Assembly (NCBI RefSeq): GCF_042648445.1
Contig: NZ_JBHRYB010000005.1
Coordinates: forward strand, 372,001 to 436,000
Reading direction: 5' to 3'
DNA length: 64,000 nt
Source: Bacterioplanoides pacificum
GTDB taxonomy: Bacteria > Pseudomonadota > Gammaproteobacteria > Pseudomonadales > Oceanobacteraceae
Positions within the stretch are counted from its first letter, which is position 1. The number at the start of each line of letters is the position of its first letter. The notes beneath the pieces were generated by a model that saw nothing but the letters and a program-made list of their open reading frames with translations, had not been told where the DNA came from and made no database searches. This document shows positions 36,489 to 45,700 of the stretch, in pieces. A program made the translations under genes and the position numbers.

Positions 36489-36518
36489 GGTGGGTTGCGC
36501 TGCGCTTACCCACCCTAC
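36489..36518. repeat. 30-bp dispersed repeat, copy 2 (inverted relative to 24260)
   Basis: Starts GGTGGGTTGCGCTGCGCTTA and ends CCACCCTAC. Its reverse complement matches 24260-24289 at 29 of 30 bases. The two copies enclose the WYL gene, cas operon and array. Confidence 0.8.
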
Positions 36519-36569
36519 ATAAACCTATAAATGAATGTGTGAAGAAGATAGGCGCAAGGAGACGCTTTA

Positions 36570-36884
36570 TTGAAAAAAGAAAACAGCAATCTCCATATAA
36601 AGCCAAAAGCAGATCAACATCGTTCCTGGCAGGGAGCACTGTTTTTGCTGGCAATGATCATAGGCTTTCCATCGCTGATGATTTACCTGGAGTTTCACGG
36701 CCATGATGTCGGTGAGGTGTTCGCCTTGGTGGTGGGCTTTATCATGCTCGGCATGTTTGTGTTTGTTTTCCTCGGTCTGTTATTCGCTTTGTTGCCTGGG
36801 TTGATGTATCCGTTGGTGCTGTTGGCGTATCCATTGATTGTTCTGTGGCAGGGGCTGGCCAGGTTCTTTGGCCGCAGGCGCTGA
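36570..36884 (+). CDS. Small membrane protein, 104 residues, unknown function
   Basis: A polar lysine-rich N-terminus (about residues 1-20), then two to three hydrophobic helices (WQGALFLLAMIIGFPSLMIYL, VFALVVGFIMLGMFVFVFLG, LYPLVLLAYPLIVLW), and a GRRR C-terminus that would lie in the cytoplasm. The start is TTG at 36570, supported by a strong AAGGAG (36556-36561) eight bases upstream and no better ATG. It sits alone between repeats downstream of the array. Family not recognised. Confidence 0.6.
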   Translation: MKKENSNLHIKPKADQHRSWQGALFLLAMIIGFPSLMIYLEFHGHDVGEVFALVVGFIMLGMFVFVFLGLLFALLPGLMYPLVLLAYPLIVLWQGLARFFGRRR

Positions 36885-36917
36885 GCGTTACTTTCCCCGA
36901 AGTGTAGCTACAACAAG

Positions 36918-36942
36918 TATCGCGGACAGGGTCCGCTCCCAC
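36918..36942. repeat. GTCCGC-type palindromic repeat, copy 2
   Basis: Identical 25 bases to copy 1. It is followed directly by a short tandem repeat and by a diverged inverted copy at 37002. Confidence 0.75.
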
Positions 36943-36996
36943 AGTTGAAAAGTGCTCCCACAATTGAGAAGTGCTCCAGAATTGAGAAGTGTTTTG
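36941..36996. repeat. Three imperfect 19-base tandem repeats
   Basis: Units beginning ACAGTTGAAAAGTGCTCC (36941), ACAATTGAGAAGTGCTCC (36960) and GAATTGAGAAGTGTTTTG (36979). They lie between palindromic repeat copies 2 and 3. Confidence 0.65.
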
Positions 36997-37001
36997 ATGA
37001 T

Positions 37002-37024
37002 GTGGGAGGGGACCTTGTCCCCGA
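37002..37024. repeat. GTCCGC-type palindromic repeat, copy 3, inverted and diverged
   Basis: GTGGGAGGGGACCTTGTCCCCGA. Its complement resembles copies 1 and 2, but both arms changed together (GGGGAC/GTCCCC for GCGGAC/GTCCGC), so pairing is kept. Confidence 0.55.
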
Positions 37025-37036
37025 AAAGACTAAAAC

Positions 37037-39541
37037 CTACGGTAATACCGACTCCGCGTCGGCATTCTCCAGACTAAACACCAGCTCAACATCAAAGCCG
37101 TTATTCCCCTGTTTACTGCCACACTGGCGGTTATCACACTCATCGTGCTGGCAGTGTGTTGCCTGAGTGTTGGTATTACTGTTGTTATGAGTGTTTCTAT
37201 GAATGCCGGTCTGGCCGTTATTGGCACTGCCAGGCCATTCAATCCGGCCGCCCATCAGTTCGGTCACCAGGTTGTAAGTCTGGTACAGGCCGAGGCCTTT
37301 ATGTGAGGCCTGTTGCCGCTGGGTGGTGTAAAACGGCAAAAAGATCTGTTGCTGTTGTTGCGGGTCGATGCCTTTGCCGTTGTCGCTGTAACGCAGACGC
37401 AGGTGATCACGATCGTCGCGGATGCAAATACGGGCCTGCAGCTGTTGCGTCGCCGCCAGGCCGGGGTTGTGTTTCAGTGAGTTGCGTACCAGCTGGTTGA
37501 GAATTTTCTCCAGTGCTTCGGGGTAGCTGTACCATTCTGCGGCAAAGCTGTGCACTTCCACCAGCAGCTGGATGTCGCGGAACTCCTGCTGCTGTCGTTG
37601 TTGCCAGTCCTGCAGCCAGCTGCGCAGGGCAATGCTTAATCGCTGGTAATCTTTGGTGACTACCACCGCATCCTGCATCAGCTGGTTCAGTTCAATCAGG
37701 CGTTGTAATGACGCATCGATGTGCTCCAGTCCCTGCTGGCATAGCTGCTGATGGTCGCCGGGCAGTTCCTGCAGCTGATCTTCGATAAAACTTTTGCTCA
37801 TGCGCATATTGCCCAGCGGGGTGTTCATTTCGTGGGACACCCCCATCACCAGTTGCCGCAGCGACTGGGTTTTTTCCTCTTGTAGTTGTTTCAGTTGCGC
37901 TTCCTGCAGATAGGCTTCGGTAATGTCCTGGGCGGAACCGACCCAGCTGGCACTTTCGCTTTCCAGTGCACGGCGCAACGACAACCGGGCAATGACGGTA
38001 CGGTCGCTGTGATACGCCCTGATGGGGGTAATAAACCCCTGTACCCCGGCCTGGCTTTGTAAGGTTTGCATCAGTTGCTGGTAGTCGCTGTCGCGGACAA
38101 ATAAATCCTGAAAGTCACCGTCCAGCTGGCCCGGGTTATTCACCCCCACCAACCGGCACCAGGCGGGGTTGGCTTTGATGATGTTTTGTCGTTCATCGAG
38201 CTGGAACTGGCCGGTGTAGGAGTTCTGGTACAGGTCTTCGTAATTGCGCAGATGGCGGATGGCTTCTTCCTGGCTGGCGAGCAGGGCTTTGCGGCTTTCC
38301 AGTTGTTCGTTCTGTAGCTGGGTAATGCGTTCGCCCAGTGCCAGCGATAACAATACCATTTCGATAAATGAACCGATCTGGTAGCCATACAGAGTAAACA
38401 TATTGGTGGGGATCAGACCCATGCCTGCGGCGTTACCCATAATAAACCCGGCGATAAACACCGCCCAGGCAATGGTGAAAAACCGCGCAGAGGTGAGTCC
38501 GCGACGCCAGAAACGAATACCAATCACCAGGCAGCTGAAGGCGATCAGCATACCCAGCACGTTTTGCCAGGCCACCAGGGTGCCGTAGGGCAGCAAGGGG
38601 TTGAGTAGCAGGATCAGGATCGCCAGCAGACGGTAGCCGCGGAATAACTGCCAGGCGGTGGGGCTGTGTTGCCGGAGGTTAAGAAAGTCGGCCGGGAAAA
38701 TGGTCATCGCAATCAGGCTGAGAGAAAACGCTGCCGGCAGCACAAAACGATTGATATCCGGGTTGTCCGGCCATAACCACTGGAACGCCAGCCCGGTGTA
38801 ACTCATATGGAACATCAGAAAGGTGAAGACAAAGGCGCTGTAGGATAAATAACTGCGTTCGCGGGTGGAGAAAAACAAAAACAGGTTATACAGCCCCATA
38901 ATCAGCAGGGCGCTGAGATAACCGCCACGGGTCAGGCTGTCGCGTAATAAATCACGCTCAAGGCTGGTGGCGTCGCTGATATCAATCGGCAGATGGAAGG
39001 TGCCGCTGGTCTGGACCCGCAGCAATAACCAATATTCCTGCCCGGCCGCGATATCAAGCGGCAGGGTGATGTCGGGGTGAGGGTAAGCCCGCTGATCAAA
39101 GGTTGATAAATCGCCGCCCTGCTGATGCTGGCAGACACCGGCCGACAGCGGCAGATCCACCGGGCAGAGGTAGGCGTCGACGTAATCCAGTGACGGGTAA
39201 TGAATATGCAGCAGCCAGTCGGTGTTGGGCAGCTGATTGGTGATCCGGCTGCGTAACCAGTAAGCCGAGTTGCTGAAGCCAAAATTCAGGTAATCGTGTT
39301 GCGGTTGTTGCCAGTCGGGTTCAGCAAAGGCCTGCTCTGCGGTCAGCCGGGCGTCCGGGTCTTCGAGGTAGCGGGCATAGGGCGCGAGGGCGTTGGCGCC
39401 GGCCTGTTGCAGTGTCAGAACGGGCGCAGCGGCAGAATCTTCGGCGGCGAACGGTGCCGGATTGGCGGCGGCAACAGCACAACACAACAGCGCGCCGAGC
39501 AGAAACAGGATTTGTGATAACCGGGAACTCGTGACAACCAC
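37037..39541 (-). CDS. 7TM-DISM sensor histidine kinase with PAS domain and an unusual insertion
   Basis: An 834-residue membrane kinase. A signal sequence (to about residue 26) leads to an extracellular 7TMR-DISM-type domain (about 40-185), seven membrane helices (about 190-395), a coiled linker, a PAS domain (about 435-545), a HisKA domain with phospho-acceptor His570 (VSHEMNTPLG), and an ATPase domain (NSLKHN, DNGKGID, KGLGLYQTYNL). Near the C-terminus, residues 777-812 are an Asn/Thr/His/Cys-rich insertion not expected in the fold. Signals through this class are often carbohydrates or related ligands; none can be named here. No response regulator gene is adjacent. The start is GTG. Confidence 0.85.
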   Translation of the reverse strand: MVVTSSRLSQILFLLGALLCCAVAAANPAPFAAEDSAAAPVLTLQQAGANALAPYARYLEDPDARLTAEQAFAEPDWQQPQHDYLNFGFSNSAYWLRSRITNQLPNTDWLLHIHYPSLDYVDAYLCPVDLPLSAGVCQHQQGGDLSTFDQRAYPHPDITLPLDIAAGQEYWLLLRVQTSGTFHLPIDISDATSLERDLLRDSLTRGGYLSALLIMGLYNLFLFFSTRERSYLSYSAFVFTFLMFHMSYTGLAFQWLWPDNPDINRFVLPAAFSLSLIAMTIFPADFLNLRQHSPTAWQLFRGYRLLAILILLLNPLLPYGTLVAWQNVLGMLIAFSCLVIGIRFWRRGLTSARFFTIAWAVFIAGFIMGNAAGMGLIPTNMFTLYGYQIGSFIEMVLLSLALGERITQLQNEQLESRKALLASQEEAIRHLRNYEDLYQNSYTGQFQLDERQNIIKANPAWCRLVGVNNPGQLDGDFQDLFVRDSDYQQLMQTLQSQAGVQGFITPIRAYHSDRTVIARLSLRRALESESASWVGSAQDITEAYLQEAQLKQLQEEKTQSLRQLVMGVSHEMNTPLGNMRMSKSFIEDQLQELPGDHQQLCQQGLEHIDASLQRLIELNQLMQDAVVVTKDYQRLSIALRSWLQDWQQRQQQEFRDIQLLVEVHSFAAEWYSYPEALEKILNQLVRNSLKHNPGLAATQQLQARICIRDDRDHLRLRYSDNGKGIDPQQQQQIFLPFYTTQRQQASHKGLGLYQTYNLVTELMGGRIEWPGSANNGQTGIHRNTHNNSNTNTQATHCQHDECDNRQCGSKQGNNGFDVELVFSLENADAESVLP

Positions 39542-39616
39542 ACCACACCTTCCGTTATTCGTTATTTTTGTTGTTATTGATGTTTTATACGCATTGTGAC
39601 TGAGGTTTTCCAGCCT

Positions 39617-40144
39617 TCAGCTGATCGCGCGAATCATCACTGTCAGCCAGATTACCAGGCCAATAATAAGCGTGGCCCACTCCGGGCCGGTCAGTTCGGT
39701 GTTCTGAGCATAAAAGTGCATGCGTTTGTCGTGGATCAGGTTAATCGCCTGGTTCACCAGCAGGTTAGGGAGCAAGGTCAGCATAAACACCAGGGCTCCC
39801 CAGGGGTGACCGGTGGCCAGCAGCCAGATCGGCATCAGGGTAAAAATCAGATACAGGGCAAACACCCGGTACGGGTGCCAGCGCGGGGTTTCGTTATCGT
39901 CGCGGCATTGCTGGTGGACGCGGCGATACAGGTCGAGCTGAAACACCACACTCAGCAGGGTGCGCAATGGCGGGTTCAGGCCGGGGTCGCGCCGTTGCAG
40001 TTGTTGCCAGTTGTAATAACTCCACAACAAGCCGTATAAGCCAAACGTCGCCAGCGACAGCTCAATCAGTTTTTCCGTACCAATCTGGTAAAAAAGCGCC
40101 TTTTCCCGGGTTTCTGTGTGCTCTTGCATACTGATGCTGGCCAT
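39617..40144 (-). CDS. Multi-span membrane protein, 175 residues, unknown function
   Basis: Starts MASISMQEHTETREKALFYQIGTEKLIELSL, with an amphipathic first part (FGLYGLLWSYYNWQQL) and three later hydrophobic segments (FALYLIFTLMPIWLLA, GALVFMLTLLPNLLV, ATLIIGLVIWLTVMI). The YGLLWSYYNW pattern recalls small DUF4234-type membrane proteins, but I am not sure. The internal Met6 is an alternative start. It is transcribed away from the Jet/Mks-like operon, whose start is 155 bases off. Confidence 0.65.
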   Translation of the reverse strand: MASISMQEHTETREKALFYQIGTEKLIELSLATFGLYGLLWSYYNWQQLQRRDPGLNPPLRTLLSVVFQLDLYRRVHQQCRDDNETPRWHPYRVFALYLIFTLMPIWLLATGHPWGALVFMLTLLPNLLVNQAINLIHDKRMHFYAQNTELTGPEWATLIIGLVIWLTVMIRAIS

Positions 40145-40299
40145 TGCTGTGGTGGTTGATTATGGCCTCAGTATACCCGGTTTAGTGCGCCGGGGAACGG
40201 CGGAGGCGGTAACGGCTTTTTATCCGCTGGCAGAACTGGTTTTCGCGCCGCGCTTTCAGTAATCTAGGCCGGTTTAGTCAGCGCCATTATTGAGAGTGT

Positions 40300-41823
40300 A
40301 TGTTTTTCGAACAGGAACGGGTTCAGTTTTTCCGCCCGCTTACCGGTAAATACCGGGCTCAGGTGAGGGAATGTCTGCGCGAGTTGTACCAGCGGCTGTA
40401 CAGCTCCAGCAGTGCCGATTACGGCCAGGCACTGGCACGCGACACCATGGTTGAAATTTTTCAGGAAGCGCTGATACGGGCGCCGCAGCTGGCCGATGGC
40501 GACGACGCTGGCGACAGTGACGCGGATGCTGGCCATGAAGGCCGCTTTAAAAACAGCCGCGAACACGCCGTCTGGGTACTGAACCAGTTACAGGAACATG
40601 GCTGGGTGGAAAAACAGGTGGATGAAGCCACCTTACAAAGCACGTTTGCCTTCAGTCGTTACGGCCGTATCTTCACCGAACCTTTTGTGGCTGAAAGCCG
40701 TACCAGTGCCCGTACCCGGCACCGTAACACCCGTAATACCCGTAACTCGCTGGAATCTTTTCTGGAGCGGGGTGATGTATACGACCTGCTCGACGCCTAC
40801 GAATATTCCGAACGTATTATCAGCGATTTCACCGATGTGATTGCTGAGCTGGAAGAACGTAAACGCGATCTGGTACGGGAAATGGAAGATCAGTTATTGG
40901 TACAACGTGCCAGTGAAGCGTTTTTCGATTTTATGGAAAACCGCTTTCAGCCGGATCTGTCGGTGCGTTTGTCGGCCGATAATGTCGAAAAACACCGCGA
41001 TCAGATCAGCGGCTTAATTGCCGGCATCCGTAAAAAAGACAAAGTGTTTAAAGCCGCGGCAGAAAAACGCCTGCGTGAGCTGCTGCCGGAACTGGCCCGT
41101 CAGGGGCAGTCGGTATTATGGAACATCCTCGATGGCATTGAATTGCGGTTGCGTAACGCCAGCGATGTGATGTTGCCGGCCCTGCGCCGGGCGCTGCAGA
41201 GCTTCACCAAACGCGCCGATATTATTATCCGTCAGATGAGTTATCTGGCATCGCAGCAGCACAATGATGTGTTGTCGGTGTGTAAACACCTGACGTCGCT
41301 ACCGGCAACGCAGCAGGATGCGTTATTGGCCCGGGCCGGGGAAATGATGGCGGTGCCGGAAGTGGCCTTTGTTGATCCGGCCTCGGTGAAACTGCACGCC
41401 AGCCGCAACCGCCGTATTGTTGATGCCGGGCTGGATGATGGCAGTGGTGACTTTGATCTGGATGCGCGGAAAGACATTTATATCCAGCAAGTACTCGACC
41501 AGGCGTTTCTGGTTAACCAGCAGGCGTTGCGTTCTTATATGCGCCGCCATCTGACCGCCGGCGCTAAAATTTCCACCCGTGATCTGCCGATCGAAAGCGC
41601 GCAGGACTTCCTGGCGGTGTCGCATGCCATTGGCCTGGGCGCGTCCGACGGATTGTCCAGCGAGTTTGAATTCCGCATTGACTATGCCGACGGCTGTGGC
41701 CCGGAATTACCCAATACCACCCACCAGAGTGATGGTGCGGCGGCTGAATTTTTTCAACGTAAAGACCACTTCAGTTTTGAACTGGTACTGAAAGACACTC
41801 CGCAAACGCCAGCGGCGGAATAA
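40300..41823 (+). CDS. Kleisin-like subunit of a Wadjet/Mks SMC complex (JetA/MksF-like)
   Basis: A 507-residue protein with an N-terminal winged-helix region (REHAVWVLNQLQEHGWVEKQ...), a long charged helical middle (about residues 190-300, with VIAELEERKRDLVREMEDQLL), and a C-terminal part rich in aspartate. Size, composition and position before a DUF4194-like gene and an SMC ATPase gene identify it as the JetA/MksF kleisin analogue, which would bridge the two ATPase heads. It begins the operon; the next gene follows 16 bases later. The exact Wadjet or Mks subtype cannot be fixed without alignment. Confidence 0.75.
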   Translation: MFFEQERVQFFRPLTGKYRAQVRECLRELYQRLYSSSSADYGQALARDTMVEIFQEALIRAPQLADGDDAGDSDADAGHEGRFKNSREHAVWVLNQLQEHGWVEKQVDEATLQSTFAFSRYGRIFTEPFVAESRTSARTRHRNTRNTRNSLESFLERGDVYDLLDAYEYSERIISDFTDVIAELEERKRDLVREMEDQLLVQRASEAFFDFMENRFQPDLSVRLSADNVEKHRDQISGLIAGIRKKDKVFKAAAEKRLRELLPELARQGQSVLWNILDGIELRLRNASDVMLPALRRALQSFTKRADIIIRQMSYLASQQHNDVLSVCKHLTSLPATQQDALLARAGEMMAVPEVAFVDPASVKLHASRNRRIVDAGLDDGSGDFDLDARKDIYIQQVLDQAFLVNQQALRSYMRRHLTAGAKISTRDLPIESAQDFLAVSHAIGLGASDGLSSEFEFRIDYADGCGPELPNTTHQSDGAAAEFFQRKDHFSFELVLKDTPQTPAAE

Positions 41824-41839
41824 CGGAGAACGGACCGAT

Positions 41840-42730
41840 ATGTTACAAGCAATCGATAAAGAATTAGAAAAGCAGGGCCTGAACCAGCGTGAATTTTCTG
41901 AGCTGGTGGTGCGGCTGCTCGACTACGGCGTGATCTGCCGGGACGAAAGTCAGATCGAACAACAATTGTACGACCGTTATTTACGCCTGGAAGAACTGGT
42001 GGCGGATTATTTAACCGTGCTGGGGGTGCGCATCCAGCATGATCCGCGCTTCCAGTTTGTGCGCTTGTTTCCGCCGGGTGCTCAGGTGCCGGGTATGGAT
42101 GAAGATCAGCAGCAGTCTGGTAATCAGGCATTCCGCAGCCGTTTAAGTCAGAGTGAAGTGGCGCTCACCATCGTATTACGGGCGCAATACGATAAGGCCC
42201 TGCGCGAAGGTTTAGTCGACGAGCAGGGCTGTGTCATGGTGTCGCTGGAAAGCCTGGCGATTGCGATGAAAAACCTGCTGAAGCGCACACTGCCGGATAA
42301 TTTAACCGAACGTAAACAGCTGTTTCGCCGGCTGAAACAATTACGTCTGGTGCAGATCAGTAACGAAGACCAGCTTACCGACGGCGATCTGTGGTTGCGG
42401 GTGCGGCCGATGATTATGAGTTACGTCAGCGATCAGGTGTTGTCGGAACTGATGGCCGGTGACGACGATGGCGCTGAGGTTGTTGCCGCGGAGGACACCG
42501 CAGCAGCCGGAAACGCAGACGCGGCAGAAGAAGCAGAAGAAGCAGAAGAAGCAGAGGATGCAGAGGATGCAGAGGATGCAGAGGATGCAGAAGCTGAAAC
42601 CGCAGAAGACGCTCAAGCTGAAACCGCAGAAGATGCTCAAGCTGAAACCGCAGAAGAGGCTCAAGCTGAAGCAGCAGAAGACGCGCAATCGGATAACGAC
42701 GAAACGCCAGCCAGTTTATTCGGGGAATAA
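41840..42730 (+). CDS. KITE-like subunit (JetB/MksE-like, DUF4194 type) with acidic repeat tail
   Basis: A 296-residue protein. The first ~205 residues form the winged-helix (KITE-like) region, with LVVRLLDYGVICRDE, ERKQLFRRLKQLRLVQ and DGDLWLRVRPMIMSYVSDQVL, as in JetB/MksE proteins that bind the kleisin. The last ~80 residues are almost only Glu, Ala, Asp, Thr and Gln, encoded by DNA tandem repeats (42524-42673). Such a tail is not part of the family core. It sits eight bases before the ATPase gene, in the same operon. Confidence 0.75.
   Translation: MLQAIDKELEKQGLNQREFSELVVRLLDYGVICRDESQIEQQLYDRYLRLEELVADYLTVLGVRIQHDPRFQFVRLFPPGAQVPGMDEDQQQSGNQAFRSRLSQSEVALTIVLRAQYDKALREGLVDEQGCVMVSLESLAIAMKNLLKRTLPDNLTERKQLFRRLKQLRLVQISNEDQLTDGDLWLRVRPMIMSYVSDQVLSELMAGDDDGAEVVAAEDTAAAGNADAAEEAEEAEEAEDAEDAEDAEDAEAETAEDAQAETAEDAQAETAEEAQAEAAEDAQSDNDETPASLFGE
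42524..42673 (+). repeat. Coding tandem repeats in the JetB-like gene
   Basis: Seven 9-base units (GCAGAAGAA three times, GCAGAGGAT four times, 42524-42586) and, after a 15-base joint, three 24-base units beginning GCAGAAGA and containing GCTCAAGCTGAA (42602-42673). Both unit lengths are multiples of three, so copy-number change keeps the frame. Confidence 0.9.
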
Positions 42731-42738
42731 CAGACACC

Positions 42739-45700
42739 ATGTTTTTAAAGAAATTTGTTTACGTAAACTGGGGCAATATTCCGGCAACCGAATTTGAATT
42801 TGGTCCGATCAATTTATTGTCGGGTGGTAATGGCTCGGGTAAAACCACCGCCGCCGATGCGGTGCAAACCATTATGACGGCGGCGCACGACACCCTGTTT
42901 CACTATAACCCGGGTCAGGACGAAGCCACCCAGCGTGGTCGTGGCAAAAATGTCCGTACTCTGGCGTCTTATGTATTGGGGTGTGATGACGGTTCTTACG
43001 CCCGGCCTAACGGTGCAGTGGGTTACCTGGCGGCGGTGTTTCATCCGACCCAGGGTGAAAGTGGCGAACCCTTTACCGCAGTTATTGGTGTCAGCGCCAG
43101 TATTGATCGTGCCGGCAGTCAGGCGGTAGCGCGCCAGAACGATTTGCAGTTTTTTATTGTCGCCGGTGAACAGCTGACGTTATCGGATTTTCTTAACGAA
43201 CAGCTGATTGACGGTCAGAGCGAAAGTCAGAAAAGTGTGATCCCGCTGAATAAACTGGCGGCCAACTTAAAGCGCCGCATCAGTGGCGACCATATCGAAA
43301 AATACGATACCAAAAAACAATATCTGCGGCGTTTATACGGCGCCTTGCGCGGCCGTCATGATGCCGTCAGCGAGCGCGAAGCGATGAATGCGGCGCGCAC
43401 CTTCTCGCGCTTTATGGCGTATAAGCCGGTGAAAAGCATCAATGGTTTTGTGCAGAACGAAATTCTCGAAGCCAAGGATCTGGGAGATGCCATCCGCAGC
43501 GTATCGGATTTAATGAAAACCATTTATGCGATGGAATCCGATGCCAACACGCTGGCGGAAACGATTCAGATTTTAACCAATACCAAAGGCGCATCTGACC
43601 GTTATATCGATCAGTGGATCGATTACAACGTGCTGGAATACACCGCCGCTAAAAGCCGTTATTTAAACGATCAGCGGGCCTATTTAACCGCCAAAGAAGC
43701 ACAGCAGGCGCTGCGTGAACGGCTGACCAACAGCGAAAAAGAACGCGACGTTTCTCAGGAGCGGCGTAAACAATTACGCGAACAGCTGATCTCGATGGAA
43801 GCCCAGCGCCGCGGCATCGATGCGTTGCAGGATAAAGATGCGGCCGAGCAGGCGATCGAAGACGGTAAGCGCCGTCTGCAGCAACAGGCGGTGCCGTTGC
43901 TGGAACAGGAGCAGATGTTACAGGCCAGTTTGCGCGCCACTGAGCTGGTCTACGGTGCGCTGCAGAAAACCTCCATCGGGCTGGAAATTCCAACCCTGGG
44001 ATCGAAAAAAATCGCGGAACAGGCGAAGCAGGTGCTGGCGATTAAAGATCAGGGCGCGGTCGATTTCCGCAAACTGATGGGCAAAGACTGGATCGATTTG
44101 TCGCCGCTGGAAGCCCACCTCGACGATGCCCGGGCACAACAAAGCCTGATGAACCAATGGCGCGACCGGTTCCACGATACCGAACTGGAAAGTTCCGGTA
44201 TTTCGCTGCGAGATCAGATTGCCAAGCAGGTGGATAAACGCGAACAGAAGCTGCAACAGGTTCAGGGACGTATGGCGCAGAAACAGGCGGATATCGATAG
44301 CCTGGAAGCGCGTCAGTTAAATTATCCGGGCTTTGTGCGTCAGGCGCTGGAAGTGATCCGGCGCGAATGTCCGCAGGCGGATCCACGTGTGCTGGCCGAC
44401 TACGTCGAAATTACCGACCCGGCCTGGCAGAGTGCCATTGAAGGTTATATCGGTGGTGCGCGTTTCAGTATCCTGGTGGAGCCGGCGTTTGAAGCGGAAG
44501 CCGCAGCTATTTTACGTTCGATTCCCGGCGGTAGCCGGGCGCGGGTGATTCAGGGCGAAAAAGCGAAAAAAGATTGTGACCGTATCCGTGTGCCGGCCAA
44601 CTCCATTATTCATTTAATGGAATTTGAGCACGCCACCGCCCGTTATTATCTGGAAGCCAGTTACGGCACGGTAGAGCAGGTTGAGGATATTCACGCGTTA
44701 CGTATGACCCGGCGCGGGGTTACCCGCGAAGGACTGGGTTCCGGTTCTTATTCGATTTACCGTTGTGACCTCGACGATACCGAACTGGTGTTTGGTCTGG
44801 GCGCACGTGAGCGGGCACTGGCAGCGAAAAAATCCGAACTCGACAGTCTGGCGGAACAGGCGAATGAAGCCCAATTCCAGCTGCGCCAGGTTGAGCAGTT
44901 CCAGGATGCGGTGAATTTATTACGCCACGTCAGCTTTGCCGATCAGATGCAGTCGATGCTGGATATTCATTATCAGATGCAACAGGCGGAAAATGCCTTA
45001 ACGCATGTCGATGTCTCTGATTTTGCCCATATCGAAGGGGAATTCAGCGCGTTAAAAGAAAAAGCCGATGATCTGGATGCCCAGATCAAAGATCTGGACG
45101 GTGAGCTTGGGCGTTTGCAGCAACAGCTGAACGACAGCGAACGCTTATGTAAAAAATTATCCGACGAGCAGGAACGTACCGCCGGGATTGCCGACGGCAA
45201 GGAAGAAAATTTACGTCATATCGTATCCGTGTGGCCGGAGTTCGATACCGAGGCGCGGTTAAAAGCGGCCGATGATCAAGCCGCCGACAGCCCGGTGGAT
45301 GCGATTGAAAATCAGCGTAAAACCATCCATCAGGAACTGAACAGCACGGCTTACGAGATCGAACGTAATATCAACGAACATAACCTGCGCTGTCAGACGG
45401 TGGATGCCATTGTGTATACCCCGGATTACCGCGATGAACACGGCGTCGGTTTCTTTAAATCCGTGTGTGGTTTAGAGCGCGAAGTGGAGCGGGTTCATAA
45501 CCGCCTGAAGAATAATATTCTGGTGGAGAAGCAGGAACAGCTGGTGCAGCTGCGCGAAAGTTTTAACAACGCCTTTGTCACCAATTTATGCCATTCGATT
45601 TATCAGGCGATTAATGATGGCAAACGTATCCTGGAAGATCTGAACAAAGAGCTGGCCCACCACCAGTTTGGTGCCGACCGCGAAACCTACTGGTTCGACT

